In this document: piece by piece, positions 53,908 to 64,000 of the stretch | Position numbering within the stretch: position 1 is the stretch's first letter | Layout: each line of letters begins with the position of its first letter | NCBI GenBank assembly: GCA_018828125.1 | Contig: JAHJWB010000003.1 | Span: 463,034 to 527,033 of the forward strand | From: Gammaproteobacteria bacterium | Lineage (GTDB): Bacteria; Pseudomonadota; Gammaproteobacteria; Burkholderiales; Burkholderiaceae_C | Direction: 5' to 3' | DNA length: 64,000 nucleotides | Translations under genes and position numbers: made by a program | Notes under the pieces: generated by a model | What the model saw: the letters and a program-made list of their open reading frames with translations, nothing else | Database searches by the model: none | What the model was told of the DNA's origin: nothing

Positions 53908-54576
53908 TTGACCGCCGTGTATCCCATCCTGGCCACCGTGGCCGCCTATTTGCTGGGCTCGTTGTCGTTTGCTGTGATCGTGACGCGTGTCATGGGTCTG
54001 ACCGATCCACGCACCTATGGCAGCAAAAACCCGGGGGCCACCAATGTGCTGCGATCCGGCAACAAGGCTGCCGCCATCGTGACGCTGCTGCTGGATGCCA
54101 TGAAAGGCTGGCTGCCGGTGGCGATGGTGATGTGGTTTGGAGAGCCTTATGGCCTCAACGATGGCACCGTGGCGATGGTTGGGCTGGCTGCGTTTTTGGG
54201 GCACCTGTGGCCGGTGTTCTTCCGCTTTGAAGGCGGCAAAGGCGTGGCAACGGCCCTGGGGGTGCTGCTGGGCATCAGCCTGTGGCTCGGGTTGGCCACC
54301 GCTGCCACGTGGCTGATCATTGCATTTTTCTTCCGGTATTCGTCACTGGCATCGCTGGCGGCTGCCGCGTTTGCGCCCGTGTACTACCTGTTGGTAGATG
54401 GTGTGGTGTGGTACGCCGAGGGCACGATTGCGGCCGCTATCGTCATGATGGCGCTGCTGCTGGCCTGGCGCCATAAAGAGAATATCCAGCGGCTTATCGA
54501 AGGCAAGGAGTCACGCCTGGGCAGCAAGAAAGTGAAGGCGGGCGCAGAAGCCGCAAGCGCCAAAACGCCGAAGTGA
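53908..54576 (+). CDS. plsY: glycerol-3-phosphate acyltransferase PlsY (TTG start)
   Basis: An inner-membrane acyltransferase that uses acyl-phosphate to acylate glycerol-3-phosphate, the first step of phospholipid synthesis. The 222-residue product has five hydrophobic segments and the three PlsY motifs GSLSFAVIVTRVMGLTDPRTYGSKNPGATNVLRSG, GHLWPVFFRFEGGKGVATALG and AWRHKENIQRLIEGKE. The TTG at 53908 has GAGGAG upstream. The last 25 residues are a Lys/Ala-rich tail beyond the family core. Confidence 0.95.
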   Translation: MTAVYPILATVAAYLLGSLSFAVIVTRVMGLTDPRTYGSKNPGATNVLRSGNKAAAIVTLLLDAMKGWLPVAMVMWFGEPYGLNDGTVAMVGLAAFLGHLWPVFFRFEGGKGVATALGVLLGISLWLGLATAATWLIIAFFFRYSSLASLAAAAFAPVYYLLVDGVVWYAEGTIAAAIVMMALLLAWRHKENIQRLIEGKESRLGSKKVKAGAEAASAKTPK

Positions 54577-54593
54577 TCTGAGGATGCTCGGGC

Positions 54594-55613
54594 TCAGAGC
54601 GAGCCTGGCCCAGTCGTCACGCCGCGCACCCCGACGCTGTGCTGGGCTGCGTACAAGCCCAGGCGCATCATGGTGCGGTGATTGAGCTCCAGGCTTACCG
54701 AAGCGCGAGCCAGCGCGGACTGGATACGGGGCTTTCCACTGGCCGTTTGGTACAGGTTGGGCTGGGCGCGGTGGGTGCCCGTGCTGTCCAGCAGGCTGGC
54801 TACCAGCGGGTGGTTGGCCTTGTCGCTGCGACGCAAAACAATGGCGGTTTCGCCGTTGTCCAGCTTTACAAAGGTGCCCGGCGGACAAAGGCCGATAGAG
54901 CGCACCAGCGTGTAGCTCACTTCGTCGCGCTGGTCGATCTCCTGCCCCACGATGGCGCGGACTGAATCCGTGGCGCTGCGCCCCACGCGGGACTTGCGCG
55001 GACTGATCATGGCGGCGTAGCGGTCGATGGTGCCCAGGATACGCGTCAGGCGGTCCTCGGGGTCCTGGTCGGCCAGTGGCACCCGGTCAGAAACGTTGGC
55101 GTGGTGTTGTCCCACCACGTCCAACCACAGCGCATCGGTGATGAACAAACGTTCCAGCAACACGAGGCTGTCCTCGGGGTGACTTCGGATGGCTTCTTGC
55201 TGGGCGGCGTTGGGACGCTCCCGTTGTTCGGCCAGTTCATCCTGCAGGCGCGTCATGCCGATGTTCATCGTCAGCGCCGCGCGAACGAGGCTGTCCCGCT
55301 CGCGCTGGGGCAGTTTCAACTCGATTGCCATGATGTGGCACAAGGTACCGCACACCAGCGCGTGCGAGGCGCTGTAGCCCACCGTGGAGGTGGATGCAAG
55401 CTGAAACATCAGGTACAGCGCTGCATCGATGTCATGTGCGACCAAGTCTTGCAGCCAACCGTCGAACTGCCGCACCTTGGCTGAAAAGTCCTGCACCTGC
55501 AGGGGACGGGACAGCAAAACCGACAACGCCGACTCCAGATCAGCCCAGAGGCTGAGCAGGTCTTCATACTCGCCTTCGGTTCGGTGGTTGGCGGAATGGA
55601 GGTGGGCAGACAT
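54594..55613 (-). CDS. degenerate HD-GYP-domain protein lacking the catalytic HD pair
   Basis: A 339-residue cytosolic protein. Residues about 75-205 align with HD-GYP cyclic-di-GMP phosphodiesterases: H84 in SASHALVCG, H145 in RSHPEDSLVLLERL, H170-H171 in VVGQHH, and D197 in TIDRYAAMISPRKSR. The central LHDIG motif reads LTMNIGM (M116, N117), so the metal-binding His-Asp pair is gone, and the GYP loop is also absent. It is therefore probably not an active phosphodiesterase. It could bind c-di-GMP or a partner. The C-terminal 100 residues look like a small beta-rich domain. It is co-directional with the aspartic protease and yajQ genes. Confidence 0.85.
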   Translation of the reverse strand: MSAHLHSANHRTEGEYEDLLSLWADLESALSVLLSRPLQVQDFSAKVRQFDGWLQDLVAHDIDAALYLMFQLASTSTVGYSASHALVCGTLCHIMAIELKLPQRERDSLVRAALTMNIGMTRLQDELAEQRERPNAAQQEAIRSHPEDSLVLLERLFITDALWLDVVGQHHANVSDRVPLADQDPEDRLTRILGTIDRYAAMISPRKSRVGRSATDSVRAIVGQEIDQRDEVSYTLVRSIGLCPPGTFVKLDNGETAIVLRRSDKANHPLVASLLDSTGTHRAQPNLYQTASGKPRIQSALARASVSLELNHRTMMRLGLYAAQHSVGVRGVTTGPGSL

Positions 55614-55634
55614 GGCGGCTTTTTCTTACGGCTG

Positions 55635-56300
55635 TCAGTTGCGCTTTTCCAGCACCATCTGGTCGTTGATGCGGGTCATCTGAAACTGCCTCAAAAAGCT
55701 GGTGCCCAACAACACATAGGGCATGGGCTGGGGCGTGATGATGGCCTCGACCCCCAGCACCTCCACATCGCCCAGCCGCACCGAGTCGAGCTTGATACGC
55801 CAGCCTTGTGCCACACCGTTGGCGGTGTTCATGCGCACAGGCTCTGCGCCCTGGTAGTTCAACCCCATGCGGTCGGCATCTGCGCGTCCAATGGCGATGG
55901 TCGACGCACCCGTGTCCACCATGTACTGCATCACGCGCCCATTGATGGTGCCGCTGTTCACAAAATGCCCTCTGCTGTCAGCCATCAGGATGACGCGCTT
56001 GCCGCTGCCGCCACGGGCGCCCACGCTCACCGGAGCTTCCCCCAGCCGCAACGTTCGTCGCGCACCGTTGACCTCGATCGTGACTTCTTCTTTGCTGAGG
56101 GCAATCACCTTGACGCCTTGGTACTCGTCCCCAGCCCCCACCGCCTTGGGCGGGTTGGCATCCACCACCAGCAAGGCCTTGCTGCCCAGCATGCCCGCGA
56201 GCGCCACCGCCTGCGCGTTGGCAGCATGCGGCGCCAGCCAAAGCGCGCACAAAGCCAGCAGCGAAGGGTTCAGCCAGCGAGGTCTGTGGAAACTTTTCAT
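55635..56300 (-). CDS. periplasmic retropepsin-like aspartic protease
   Basis: A 221-residue exported protein with a signal peptide (LLALCALWLAPHAANAQA). A linker domain follows, and then a retroviral-type aspartic protease domain at about 115-215: NGRVMQYMVDTGASTIAIGRADADRMGL, with the DTG catalytic triad, and VLLGTSFLRQFQMTRINDQMVL. It matches the bacterial clan AA TIGR02281 type, whose substrates are unknown. The gene lies 24 bases after yajQ on the same strand and 21 bases before the HD-GYP-like gene. Confidence 0.9.
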   Translation of the reverse strand: MKSFHRPRWLNPSLLALCALWLAPHAANAQAVALAGMLGSKALLVVDANPPKAVGAGDEYQGVKVIALSKEEVTIEVNGARRTLRLGEAPVSVGARGGSGKRVILMADSRGHFVNSGTINGRVMQYMVDTGASTIAIGRADADRMGLNYQGAEPVRMNTANGVAQGWRIKLDSVRLGDVEVLGVEAIITPQPMPYVLLGTSFLRQFQMTRINDQMVLEKRN

Positions 56301-56324
56301 GGCCGGATGGAGCCTGTGCGACGC

Positions 56325-56810
56325 TTAATCCCGGAAATTGTCAAACGACAGGGGCACGTCGGTCACATCCTTGCGGACCAGCGCCATGGCTGCCTGCAGA
56401 TCGTCACGCTTGGCGCCGGTAATGCGCACCTTGTCTTCTTGAATGGCGGCTTGCACCTTGAGCTTGCTTTCCTTCATGAGCTTCTGGATCTTCTTGGCTA
56501 GCTCGCTTTCGATGCCGCTGCGCACCTTGATGACTTGTTTGACCTTGTCACCGCCCATCTTCTGCACATCGCCCATGTCCAGAAAACGCACGTCGACGTT
56601 GCGTTTGGTGAGCTTGTTGCGCAGCACGTCTTCAATCTGGGTAAGTTGAAACTCGGCATCGCCCACCATGGTGATTTCCTTGTCCTTGATTTCAATGCTG
56701 GCAGACGTGCCTTTGAAATCAAAGCGGGTGGTGATTTCCTTGACGGTGTTTTCCACCGCATTTTTTACTTCAACCAGGTTGGCTTCACAGACAGTGTCAA
56801 AAGATGGCAT
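56325..56810 (-). CDS. yajQ: YajQ family nucleotide-binding protein
   Basis: A 161-residue UPF0234 protein with two ferredoxin-like domains, starting [22 protein letters not shown] and ending [10 protein letters not shown]. In Xanthomonas a YajQ family member binds cyclic-di-GMP and acts with a transcription factor, so adjacency to an inactive HD-GYP gene is notable. ATG 56810 was chosen because GAGG lies upstream and the extension to 56936 runs through the murB promoter. Confidence 0.95.
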   Translation of the reverse strand: MPSFDTVCEANLVEVKNAVENTVKEITTRFDFKGTSASIEIKDKEITMVGDAEFQLTQIEDVLRNKLTKRNVDVRFLDMGDVQKMGGDKVKQVIKVRSGIESELAKKIQKLMKESKLKVQAAIQEDKVRITGAKRDDLQAAMALVRKDVTDVPLSFDNFRD

Positions 56811-56886
56811 TGGAGGACTCTCAATCTCAGGGAAACAGGGGGTGGTTAGCAGGCCGCCCACAGGGGTGGATGCGACAATCGGACCA

Positions 56887-57960
56887 ATGGTAGTCGAGAA
56901 AAACGCCCCTTTACAGCCCTGGAACACCTTTGGCATCGCAGCGCGCGCCCAAACCCTGGTCCGCGTGCGGTCCGTGTCCGATTTGCTGACCGTGCTGGCC
57001 GACGCTCAGCTGGCCCAAGCTCCGAAGTTTGTGCTTGGCGGTGGCAGCAACATCATCCTGACGGGTGATGTGAAGCCCGTGGTGCTCAAAATGGAGATCA
57101 AGGGCTTACGCCTGGTCGAAGAAACCGCCAAGGCGTGGATCGTGGAGGCGGGGGCTGGCGAGGTTTGGAACGACTGCGTGGCCTGGACGCTGGCCCAAGG
57201 CTTCCCGGGGCTTGAGAATCTGGCACTGATCCCCGGCACGGTGGGTGCTTCGCCCGTCCAGAACATCGGCGCGTACGGCGTCGAGCTACAAGACCGCTTT
57301 GAAACACTGGATGCACTCGATCTGCTCACCGGCCAGACGTTTACGCTCGACGCGGCGCAATGTGGCTTTGGGTATCGGGATTCGGTGTTCAAGCATGCAC
57401 CGGCTGGCGGCCAGGAGGTGGGGGATCTGCCCCGCGGCATGGGGTTGGCGGGCAGGGCGGTGATCACGCACGTGCGCTTTCGGCTGCCCAAGCCCTGGAA
57501 GCCTGTGCTCGGCTACCTCGACCTGGAGCGCCGCCGTGTGGAGGCGGGCGTGGAAAACCCCAGTGCCCAACAAATCTACGACTGGATTTGCGACATCCGC
57601 CGCGCCAAGTTGCCCGACCCTGCGGTGGTGGGCAATGCCGGCAGCTTCTTCAAGAACCCCACGGTGTCGCCCGACCAGTGCGCGGACATCATCGCGCGGG
57701 AGCCCAAGATCGTGCACTACCCCATGCCCGACGGCAGCATCAAGCTGGCTGCAGGCTGGTTGATCGATGCCTGCGGCTGGAAGGGGAAATCCATCGGCAA
57801 GGCTGGGGTGTACGAAAAGCAGGCGCTGGTGCTGGTCAATCGGGGGCATGGCGCTGATAGCGTCACGGGCGGCGAGGTGATGACGCTTGCCAAGGCCATT
57901 CAGACCAGCGTGTATGAACGCTTTGGCATACGGCTGGAGCCCGAGCCCGTGGTGGTCTGA
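56887..57960 (+). CDS. murB: UDP-N-acetylenolpyruvoylglucosamine reductase
   Basis: A FAD enzyme that makes UDP-MurNAc for peptidoglycan. The 357-residue product starts [21 protein letters not shown], with the FAD motif [12 protein letters not shown]. It continues with [24 protein letters not shown], the catalytic Ser in [11 protein letters not shown] and [13 protein letters not shown], which is the E. coli-type (class I) MurB layout. It is divergent from yajQ with a 76-base gap. Confidence 0.97.
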   Translation: MVVEKNAPLQPWNTFGIAARAQTLVRVRSVSDLLTVLADAQLAQAPKFVLGGGSNIILTGDVKPVVLKMEIKGLRLVEETAKAWIVEAGAGEVWNDCVAWTLAQGFPGLENLALIPGTVGASPVQNIGAYGVELQDRFETLDALDLLTGQTFTLDAAQCGFGYRDSVFKHAPAGGQEVGDLPRGMGLAGRAVITHVRFRLPKPWKPVLGYLDLERRRVEAGVENPSAQQIYDWICDIRRAKLPDPAVVGNAGSFFKNPTVSPDQCADIIAREPKIVHYPMPDGSIKLAAGWLIDACGWKGKSIGKAGVYEKQALVLVNRGHGADSVTGGEVMTLAKAIQTSVYERFGIRLEPEPVVV

Positions 57961-58012
57961 CGGTCAGATCGACACGCAGGGGTGTCTGCAGTCGCCCCCG
58001 CCGACGAACTCT

Positions 58013-60391
58013 TCACCGTCCGCTTGCAAGATGGGACTCGTGTCGTTCTTGCACGGACGCAAGGTCTGTCAAGCCCATTCTCTGGCACAGCGCATGGGCC
58101 ATAGACCACGCTTCCAGCAGCTCGATGCGGGTGCGCGTGGCGGACGCCTCGTCCGGTGCGACACCGTTCTTTTCAAGCTGCAGGGCGATGGACGCCAGCT
58201 TGTGAAAGCCCAGGTTGGCCGCCGCGCCCTTGAAGGCATGGGCTGGCGCCCGAAGGTCTGTGGGCGTGCTGTCGATGGCGCCGAGCAGGCTATCCAGCGC
58301 ACCCGATTCATCCTGAAAGAAACTGTGCAGCAGTGATCGATAACCGTGTGCGGACACACCGATACACACGTCACCAATCATGGCCATGTCCAGATGCGCG
58401 GCCACGTCACCCGGGCGAAAGCGTTTGCGGACTGGGCGTGCAGGCGCGGCGCGCGGCTCGTCCTGCTCTCGCGTCACCTGCGGGTCCGGATTCGCCAGAC
58501 TCTGGCTGGCCCGCCCGGCTTCCGCCGGGGCGCCGCGCAAACCAAAGAGTCCGGTGAGTGTTTCCTGCAGCACCGCCACGTTCACAGGCTTGGTGATGAA
58601 CCCGTTCATGCCGCATTCCGAAGCCTTTTGGCGAGTTTCCTCAAAAACATCTGCTGTGAGCGCAATGATCGGCAACTGGTCGCTGCGGTATAACTTTCGC
58701 AGAGTGCAGGTTGCTTCGAAGCCGTCCATCGTCGGCATGTGCAGGTCCATCAATACCAGGTCCGGCTTCATCCGCTGGACGGCGGCACAGGCCTGCGCAC
58801 CGTCGGGGGCAAATTGCACAACGTGACCCATGTCTTCCAGCAGGCCGCCCATGTATTTGCGGTTGACGACATGGTCATCTGCGATCAGCACGGTGAGCCC
58901 TTGAACCCCTTCCGGGCGCATCGCCGATGGGAGGCTGGGCGCGGCGTTGGCGGGGGCTGTGTTTGGTGGCGCTGGTGGCGCTGCCAGTGCCAGCGGTAGT
59001 GCGACGGTGAACGTACTTCCAACGCCAGGGGTGCTCGCTACCGATATGTCTCCACCCATGCGCCGGGCAAGGTTGCGCGAGATCTCCAGCCCCAGGCCTG
59101 TACCCCCGAACCGGCGGGAGGTGCTTTCGTCCCCCTGCGTGAACCGTTTGAACAGCTTGGCCTGGACCTCGGCGTCCATGCCAATCCCCTCATCACGCAC
59201 TTCGAGACGCAGCGGAAAGGTGTCGGCGCCTTGAGCCTGCGTAGCTGCGCCATCGCGCGACAGGGAGAGCGTGATCTTGCCGCTCTCGCTGAACTTGATC
59301 GCGTTGGTCACCAGGTTCAGCACGATCTGTTTGAGCCGGGTGCCGTCTGCATGGATCCACTGGGGCAGGTCTGCGGCCATGTCAGCTTGCAGGTAGAGCC
59401 CCTTTTGTTGCGCAACGGGCTGCATCAGCTGTTCAACGCTGGCCAACATGGCGTGAAAATCCATGGGCAGCGGGTGGATGCCCATCTTGCCGGTTTCCAT
59501 GGCCGACACATCCAGGATGTCGTTGAGCAGGGACAGTAGATGGTCGGCAGACCCGCGCGCCGTGTTGACGTACTCCTGTTGCACACCGCTGAGGGTGGTG
59601 CGTTCGAGAAGATTGAGCATGCCAAGCACCCCGTTGAACGGCGTGCGCAATTCGTGGCTCATGTTGGCAAGAAACTGGCTTTTTCCGCGGTTGGCGGCTT
59701 CGGCGGCCAGATTGGCCTCTTGCAGGCTGTGTGTCAGTTGCTGCATCGCAAGCTTTTCCTGCTCCAGCCTCCGTTGGCGCCATGCCAATGCGGCCGCCGC
59801 AGTCAGCAGCATCACCAATTGCGCAAGGATGAGCGCCATGATCTGGCGGCTTTGCGCGAGCATGGTGGACTCCTGTTGCTCCAGCAGTTCCGCGGTCCGG
59901 CGTGTGGCCACCATCGTCAGCTCCTGCACGTCGGCTCCTAACGCGTTGAACCTTTGCAACAGATCCTGAAGCTGAGAACGTGTGGGTACCGCCGGCGCAA
60001 GCATCGCGCTGTCGACCTGTGCAATCAGTGCTTCCAGCTGCGGCATGGTCCGTTGGTATTCGGTGCGCTCTTGCAGCGCCGAGGAGCTGGGCGTGTCGTG
60101 CAGCAACTGAAAGCGGCTGGCAAACACGTCACTGCGCAAACGCAGCGTGTCGAGATCCAATGGTCCCTGGCTGTGTGCATTCACGTCGATGACGTGTCGA
60201 AGCCGTAGAAACTCCCTTTCCAACTGAAAACTGAGGGCCGTGATGGAGTCGCTGCGCAGATCTGCGCTTTTGCGGATGGCCTGCTGTTGTGTGAACTGCA
60301 ACACCAGCAACACCGCCATGGCGCCCGCCATGACGGTGGTGCCCAAGGCAAGCCACAGGAGGTAGCGTTGGGAGCCGCGGGTGTCTTTCAT
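58013..60391 (-). CDS. hybrid sensor histidine kinase with receiver and HPt domains
   Basis: A 792-residue phosphorelay kinase. Two membrane helices (about 11-33 and 183-204) enclose a helical periplasmic sensor of about 150 residues. A HisKA domain follows with H246 in [12 protein letters not shown], then an ATPase domain ([32 protein letters not shown]). A receiver domain (about 520-640, [15 protein letters not shown], Asp in [14 protein letters not shown]) and a C-terminal HPt domain (about 690-785, His in [11 protein letters not shown]) complete the relay. No DNA-binding partner is in the window. It starts 9 bases after the gene for a periplasmic molybdopterin-fold protein, its likely sensing partner. 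Confidence 0.93.
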   Translation of the reverse strand: MKDTRGSQRYLLWLALGTTVMAGAMAVLLVLQFTQQQAIRKSADLRSDSITALSFQLEREFLRLRHVIDVNAHSQGPLDLDTLRLRSDVFASRFQLLHDTPSSSALQERTEYQRTMPQLEALIAQVDSAMLAPAVPTRSQLQDLLQRFNALGADVQELTMVATRRTAELLEQQESTMLAQSRQIMALILAQLVMLLTAAAALAWRQRRLEQEKLAMQQLTHSLQEANLAAEAANRGKSQFLANMSHELRTPFNGVLGMLNLLERTTLSGVQQEYVNTARGSADHLLSLLNDILDVSAMETGKMGIHPLPMDFHAMLASVEQLMQPVAQQKGLYLQADMAADLPQWIHADGTRLKQIVLNLVTNAIKFSESGKITLSLSRDGAATQAQGADTFPLRLEVRDEGIGMDAEVQAKLFKRFTQGDESTSRRFGGTGLGLEISRNLARRMGGDISVASTPGVGSTFTVALPLALAAPPAPPNTAPANAAPSLPSAMRPEGVQGLTVLIADDHVVNRKYMGGLLEDMGHVVQFAPDGAQACAAVQRMKPDLVLMDLHMPTMDGFEATCTLRKLYRSDQLPIIALTADVFEETRQKASECGMNGFITKPVNVAVLQETLTGLFGLRGAPAEAGRASQSLANPDPQVTREQDEPRAAPARPVRKRFRPGDVAAHLDMAMIGDVCIGVSAHGYRSLLHSFFQDESGALDSLLGAIDSTPTDLRAPAHAFKGAAANLGFHKLASIALQLEKNGVAPDEASATRTRIELLEAWSMAHALCQRMGLTDLASVQERHESHLASGR

Positions 60392-60400
60392 TGTTGGTGG

Positions 60401-60916
60401 TCAGTCAATAGCCAGAGACTTGAGCTGCCATGCCGAACGGCCGTAATACTTGGAAGTCTTCAGCTCGGGCACCGAGTCAAACGGATAAATGATGAACAGC
60501 GGCCCCTTGGTGCGCACCGAGATGGGCTGGTCGTTGATGCGGTGTGCAACGATCACGTCAAACTGCCGCGCGTCCTCGACAGGAATACTGGTCTTGTAAT
60601 CGTTCAGTGCGAGAGCCGTCACTGTGGTGCCCATCGCTCGTGCGGCCGCCAGCACGTCCCGAAGCAGGGGGCCGGTGAACTTGGTGGGCTGCTTGTCCCA
60701 GGGGGTATTGGTGACGAAGGTCTTTTGCGGCAGGGCCTCCAACATGGCCAAGTCAAAAACAGCAGCGCCCGACTGGTTTTTTGCACCCACATTCCCGGAA
60801 ATCGTCAGGATCGGCGCGCCCGAGGGTGGGTCTAGCGCCCACACGGGTGACAGCATGCACAGAGAGGCGACGAGCATCAGCGCGCGTCGGGTGATGAGGT
60901 GGATAGCGTGTGACAT
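60401..60916 (-). CDS. periplasmic oxidoreductase molybdopterin-binding-fold protein
   Basis: A 171-residue exported protein with a signal peptide (ALMLVASLCMLSPVWA). The domain resembles the sulfite-oxidase molybdopterin-binding fold (FDLAMLEALPQKTFVTNTPWDKQPTKFTGPLLRDVL, ALNDYKTSIPVED, GPLFIIYPFDSVPELKTSKYYGRSAWQLKSL). It lacks the Cys that ligates molybdenum in sulfite oxidases (no Cys in the mature domain), so it is probably a binding or sensing protein rather than an enzyme. It is co-transcribed with the kinase. The homology call is by eye. Confidence 0.78.
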   Translation of the reverse strand: MSHAIHLITRRALMLVASLCMLSPVWALDPPSGAPILTISGNVGAKNQSGAAVFDLAMLEALPQKTFVTNTPWDKQPTKFTGPLLRDVLAAARAMGTTVTALALNDYKTSIPVEDARQFDVIVAHRINDQPISVRTKGPLFIIYPFDSVPELKTSKYYGRSAWQLKSLAID

Positions 60917-60933
60917 GGATGGCCTTGCTAGTT

Positions 60934-60976
60934 GATTTAAATGATAAATTTTACCTCAAAATGATTTAAATGATAA
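60934..60976. promoter_or_regulatory. paired 14-base direct repeat upstream of the kinase operon
   Basis: GATTTAAATGATAA occurs at 60934-60947 and again at 60963-60976, 29 bases apart, in the promoter region of the molybdopterin-fold gene and kinase. Exact duplication in a high-GC genome suggests a tandem operator. The binder is unknown. Part of the second copy also resembles a weak Fur half-site. Confidence 0.6.
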
Positions 60977-61037
60977 TTCTTTTAAAGTCGGATGGTCAAT
61001 TCCGTACGTTTGGAAACCTTTGACGCAACGAGCAGAC

Positions 61038-61066
61038 GAAAAAAAGCCACCGTCTTCGGTGGCTTT
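61038..61066 (-). terminator. terminator of argG
   Basis: AAAGCCACC / GGTGGCTTT stem with a 6-base loop and seven T residues on the minus strand, lying past the repeat copy at the end of argG. Confidence 0.92.
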
Positions 61067-61073
61067 GCTCTTC

Positions 61074-61132
61074 TATTGATAGCTGTTGGCGCTTTATATA
61101 TAAGCGCCAGGGCCAATTTATACCAATATTCT
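61074..61132 (+). repeat. palindromic repeat copy between argG and its terminator
   Basis: TATTGATAGCTGTTGGCGCT, then TTATATATAAGCGCCAGGGC and CAATTTATACC. Both arms carry matching changes (GGCGCTT / AAGCGCC), so the stem is conserved although the sequence has drifted. Confidence 0.9.
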
Positions 61133-61140
61133 AGTTGCCA

Positions 61141-62551
<1,411 letters not shown>

Positions 62552-62562
62552 GGCGGTCAATC

Positions 62563-62880
62563 TCAACCGAAATGGCAGATGTAGTGATAGGCCTCGGTCA
62601 CGCGGATGTCGAACTTGGAGTTGCCAGGCACGCTGAACTTGTCGCCCGCCGAAGACTTCACCCAGGCGTCGGTGCCGTCCAGCTTGTATTCGCAGGAGCC
62701 TGCCACGCATTCCATGATTTCGGTTGCGCCGGTGTTGAAGGTAAGGGTTGCGGGCAAGACCACGCCCACAGACTTTTTCGTGCCATCGGCAAAGGTGATG
62801 CCGTGGCTCACGCACTTGCCGTCAAAGTACACGTTGGCCTGGGTCGTGACGGACACGCCGTCGATTTTTTCGGTGGTCAT
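62563..62880 (-). CDS. ppnP: pyrimidine/purine nucleoside phosphorylase
   Basis: A 105-residue cupin of the PpnP (YaiE, UPF0345) family that splits nucleosides with phosphate. It contains ANVYFDGKCVSHGITFADGTKKSVGVVLP, the TLTFNTGATEIMECVAGSCEYKL strand pair and SVPGNSKFDIRVTEAYHYICHFG. ATG 62880 (MTTEKIDGVSV) gives the family length, and the frame to 63036 is a non-coding extension. Confidence 0.95.
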   Translation of the reverse strand: MTTEKIDGVSVTTQANVYFDGKCVSHGITFADGTKKSVGVVLPATLTFNTGATEIMECVAGSCEYKLDGTDAWVKSSAGDKFSVPGNSKFDIRVTEAYHYICHFG

Positions 62881-62983
62881 GGGTGCGCAGCTAGGGTTAG
62901 AGGAAACCCGAGATTTTAGGGCAGGGGCTCCGACGTTCTTGCAGGTCGATCTGCCACCGGCCTCCAATGGGCGGTTTGGCTCC

Positions 62984-63008
62984 AAAAAAAGAGCCCCGAA
63001 GGGCTCTT
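62984..63008 (-). terminator. terminator of the glycine-zipper gene
   Basis: AAGAGCCC / GGGCTCTT stem with a CGAA loop and seven T residues on the minus strand. Confidence 0.9.
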
Positions 63009-63065
63009 GGTTTGTGGAAAGCGATCTGGCGATCACCTGACCAGCAGATCTTCAGATGGGGGCAT

Positions 63066-63719
63066 TTAGCGCCAGTAAGGGTTGCGGTGGTGCGGGTAGG
63101 GGCGGCCACCGCCATACCCGTACTCGATCACCGTCACGGGCGGTGATACATAGGTCGGTTGCTGGTAGATGGGCTGAGGCGGGTAGGTGGACGTGACCAC
63201 GCCAGGCTGGCTGTAGACGCCCTGTGACGCATACGGGTCGGGCTGCGTGGAATAGGTTTGCCCCGAAGGCTGCACACTGACCGGGATCCAGCGACCGGGG
63301 TCGTACTGGGTGCGGGTGGTGTACTGCCGCCCTGCGTATTCGTAAACCACGTCATAGCCGACGGTGCGGTTTTCATAATACGTCTCGGTCGTGCAGCGCT
63401 GCACATTCTGGTATTGCGGCTGGCCACCTTCGATCTGGTTGCCAATCACGGCGCCACCGATGAGGCCAATGGCCGTGGCGGCAGCGCGGCCGCTTCCCTT
63501 CCCAACGGCATTGCCGGCAGCGCCGCCGGCAATGGCTCCCATCACCGCGCCAGCGCCGCTGGTGCGATTGCCGCTGTACACGGTTTCATTGCCACACACT
63601 TGCTGGGGCGTGCCCACCTGCTGGACGACGGGCGTCGCCGACAGGACGCGGCCTTGTTCTTGGGCGCTCGCCAATGTGGCGACAGCAGCGATGGCAGAGA
63701 AAATGACGATCTTTTTCAT
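63066..63719 (-). CDS. glycine-zipper 2TM-domain envelope protein
   Basis: A 217-residue exported protein with a short signal peptide (IVIFSAIAAVATLASA). A glycine-zipper 2TM domain (about 55-97; GAVMGAIAGGAAGNAVGKGSGRAAATAIGLIGGAVIGNQIEGG) anchors or packs in the outer membrane. It ends in a Tyr/Pro/Gln-rich low-complexity tail. The group includes SlyB/RcsF-like and 17-kDa antigen proteins, but this one has no lipobox. Function in envelope integrity is inferred. GGAG precedes the ATG at 63719. Confidence 0.9.
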   Translation of the reverse strand: MKKIVIFSAIAAVATLASAQEQGRVLSATPVVQQVGTPQQVCGNETVYSGNRTSGAGAVMGAIAGGAAGNAVGKGSGRAAATAIGLIGGAVIGNQIEGGQPQYQNVQRCTTETYYENRTVGYDVVYEYAGRQYTTRTQYDPGRWIPVSVQPSGQTYSTQPDPYASQGVYSQPGVVTSTYPPQPIYQQPTYVSPPVTVIEYGYGGGRPYPHHRNPYWR

Positions 63720-63855
63720 GGAGAAACTCCTTTGCGGGTCGGTACATAACGCACCAGACTGTCGAAAAGTTTAGGCCTGCCACGTCAATTGCGGGCCCTC
63801 GAGCCGTAAATCTGCGTAAAGATTTGTGCGGTTTCTCCGGTCTTGGTGATGGATT

Positions 63856-64000
63856 TCAGGCTTGCCGCAATGAATCCAGCCAGATTTGCCATTGTTCGGG
63901 CGCAAATCCCACTGAAATGGTGGTCCGGCCCCCATGCGTCCATTCCACCACCGGGCGTTTCACTACGCTGGGTTGGGCTTGCATCAGTGCACTGGCGCTG
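63856..64000 (-). CDS. ArsC/Spx/YffB-family protein (3' end only)
   Basis: The last 47 codons of a minus-strand gene cut by the window edge. The residues PSVVKRPVVEW, a basic-Arg-Pro motif near the C-terminus, and the final QWQIWLDSL tail match the thioredoxin-fold arsenate-reductase-like (ArsC/YffB/Spx) family, in which the conserved Arg follows IKRP. The catalytic Cys region is outside the window, so it cannot be told whether this is an arsenate reductase or a YffB-like protein. Confidence 0.75.
   Translation of the reverse strand, partial: SASALMQAQPSVVKRPVVEWTHGGRTTISVGFAPEQWQIWLDSLRQA

Overview
The window reads as a chromosomal segment of a high-GC betaproteobacterium of the Burkholderiales, most likely family Comamonadaceae (Acidovorax-like). 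This is inferred from protein character (a PutA without a DNA-binding domain, DUF6352, HemP, PiuC, Bug-type solute receptors, a thrS-infC-rpmI-rplT-pheST-ihfA locus). It is also inferred from a short palindromic repeat, built on TAGCGCTTAT and ATAAGCGCTAGAGGCCA, that occurs about 14 times. No prophage, insertion sequence, CRISPR array or rRNA was seen.

Layout. 1-9.7 kb: a DUF6352 gene, proline catabolism (putA with a divergent Lrp/AsnC regulator), the 23S rRNA methyltransferase gene rlmD, a small lipoprotein, a Bax-inhibitor-1 membrane protein and a GlcG/HbpS-like protein. 9.8-17.1 kb: an iron/siderophore uptake region on the minus strand (TonB-dependent receptor, piuC, an alpha-hydroxy-acid oxidase, bfd, a 24-codon membrane ORF, tonB, exbB, exbD, hemP) with three Fur-box-like sites. 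17.2-21.6 kb: a SWIB protein, rraA, an EamA exporter, a gamma-glutamylcyclotransferase, and isocitrate lyase behind an elaborate operator region.

21.6-31.1 kb: the translation locus thrS-infC-rpmI-rplT-pheS-pheT-ihfA-MerR-like gene, tRNA-Pro(GGG), an OB-fold protein and tRNA-Thr(CGT). The most interesting signal is here. thrS is preceded by a 13-codon leader peptide with five Thr codons and by four mutually exclusive pairing segments ending in an intrinsic terminator, a complete transcription-attenuation device. 31.1-37.8 kb (minus): fbp, pepN, a HAD phosphatase, prfB with its programmed +1 frameshift, and an alpha/beta hydrolase.

38.1-48.4 kb: a putative catabolic island with an AraC regulator divergent from an SDR, a flavin monooxygenase, a dienelactone hydrolase fused to a SnoaL-like domain, a complete ABC importer (binding protein, fused permease, ATPase) and a LysR regulator. 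The enzyme order suggests alcohol to ketone to lactone/ester to acid chemistry, but the substrate is unknown. 48.5-57.9 kb: a Tas-like aldo-keto reductase, a Bug receptor/M20 peptidase pair with a divergent LysR gene, a YbaK deacylase, plsY, a degenerate HD-GYP protein, a periplasmic aspartic protease, yajQ and murB. 58.0-64.0 kb: a hybrid histidine kinase with a periplasmic molybdopterin-fold partner, argG, ppnP, a glycine-zipper protein, and the end of an ArsC/Spx-like gene cut by the window edge.

Three copies of the palindromic repeat lie inside coding sequences (rlmD, the EamA gene, pepN) without breaking the frame. Others abut the start codons of tonB, the oxidase gene, pheT, infC and argG. 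Recoding or rare initiation is seen at prfB (+1 frameshift), infC (ATC start), the siderophore receptor (TTG), plsY (TTG) and ihfA (GTG).
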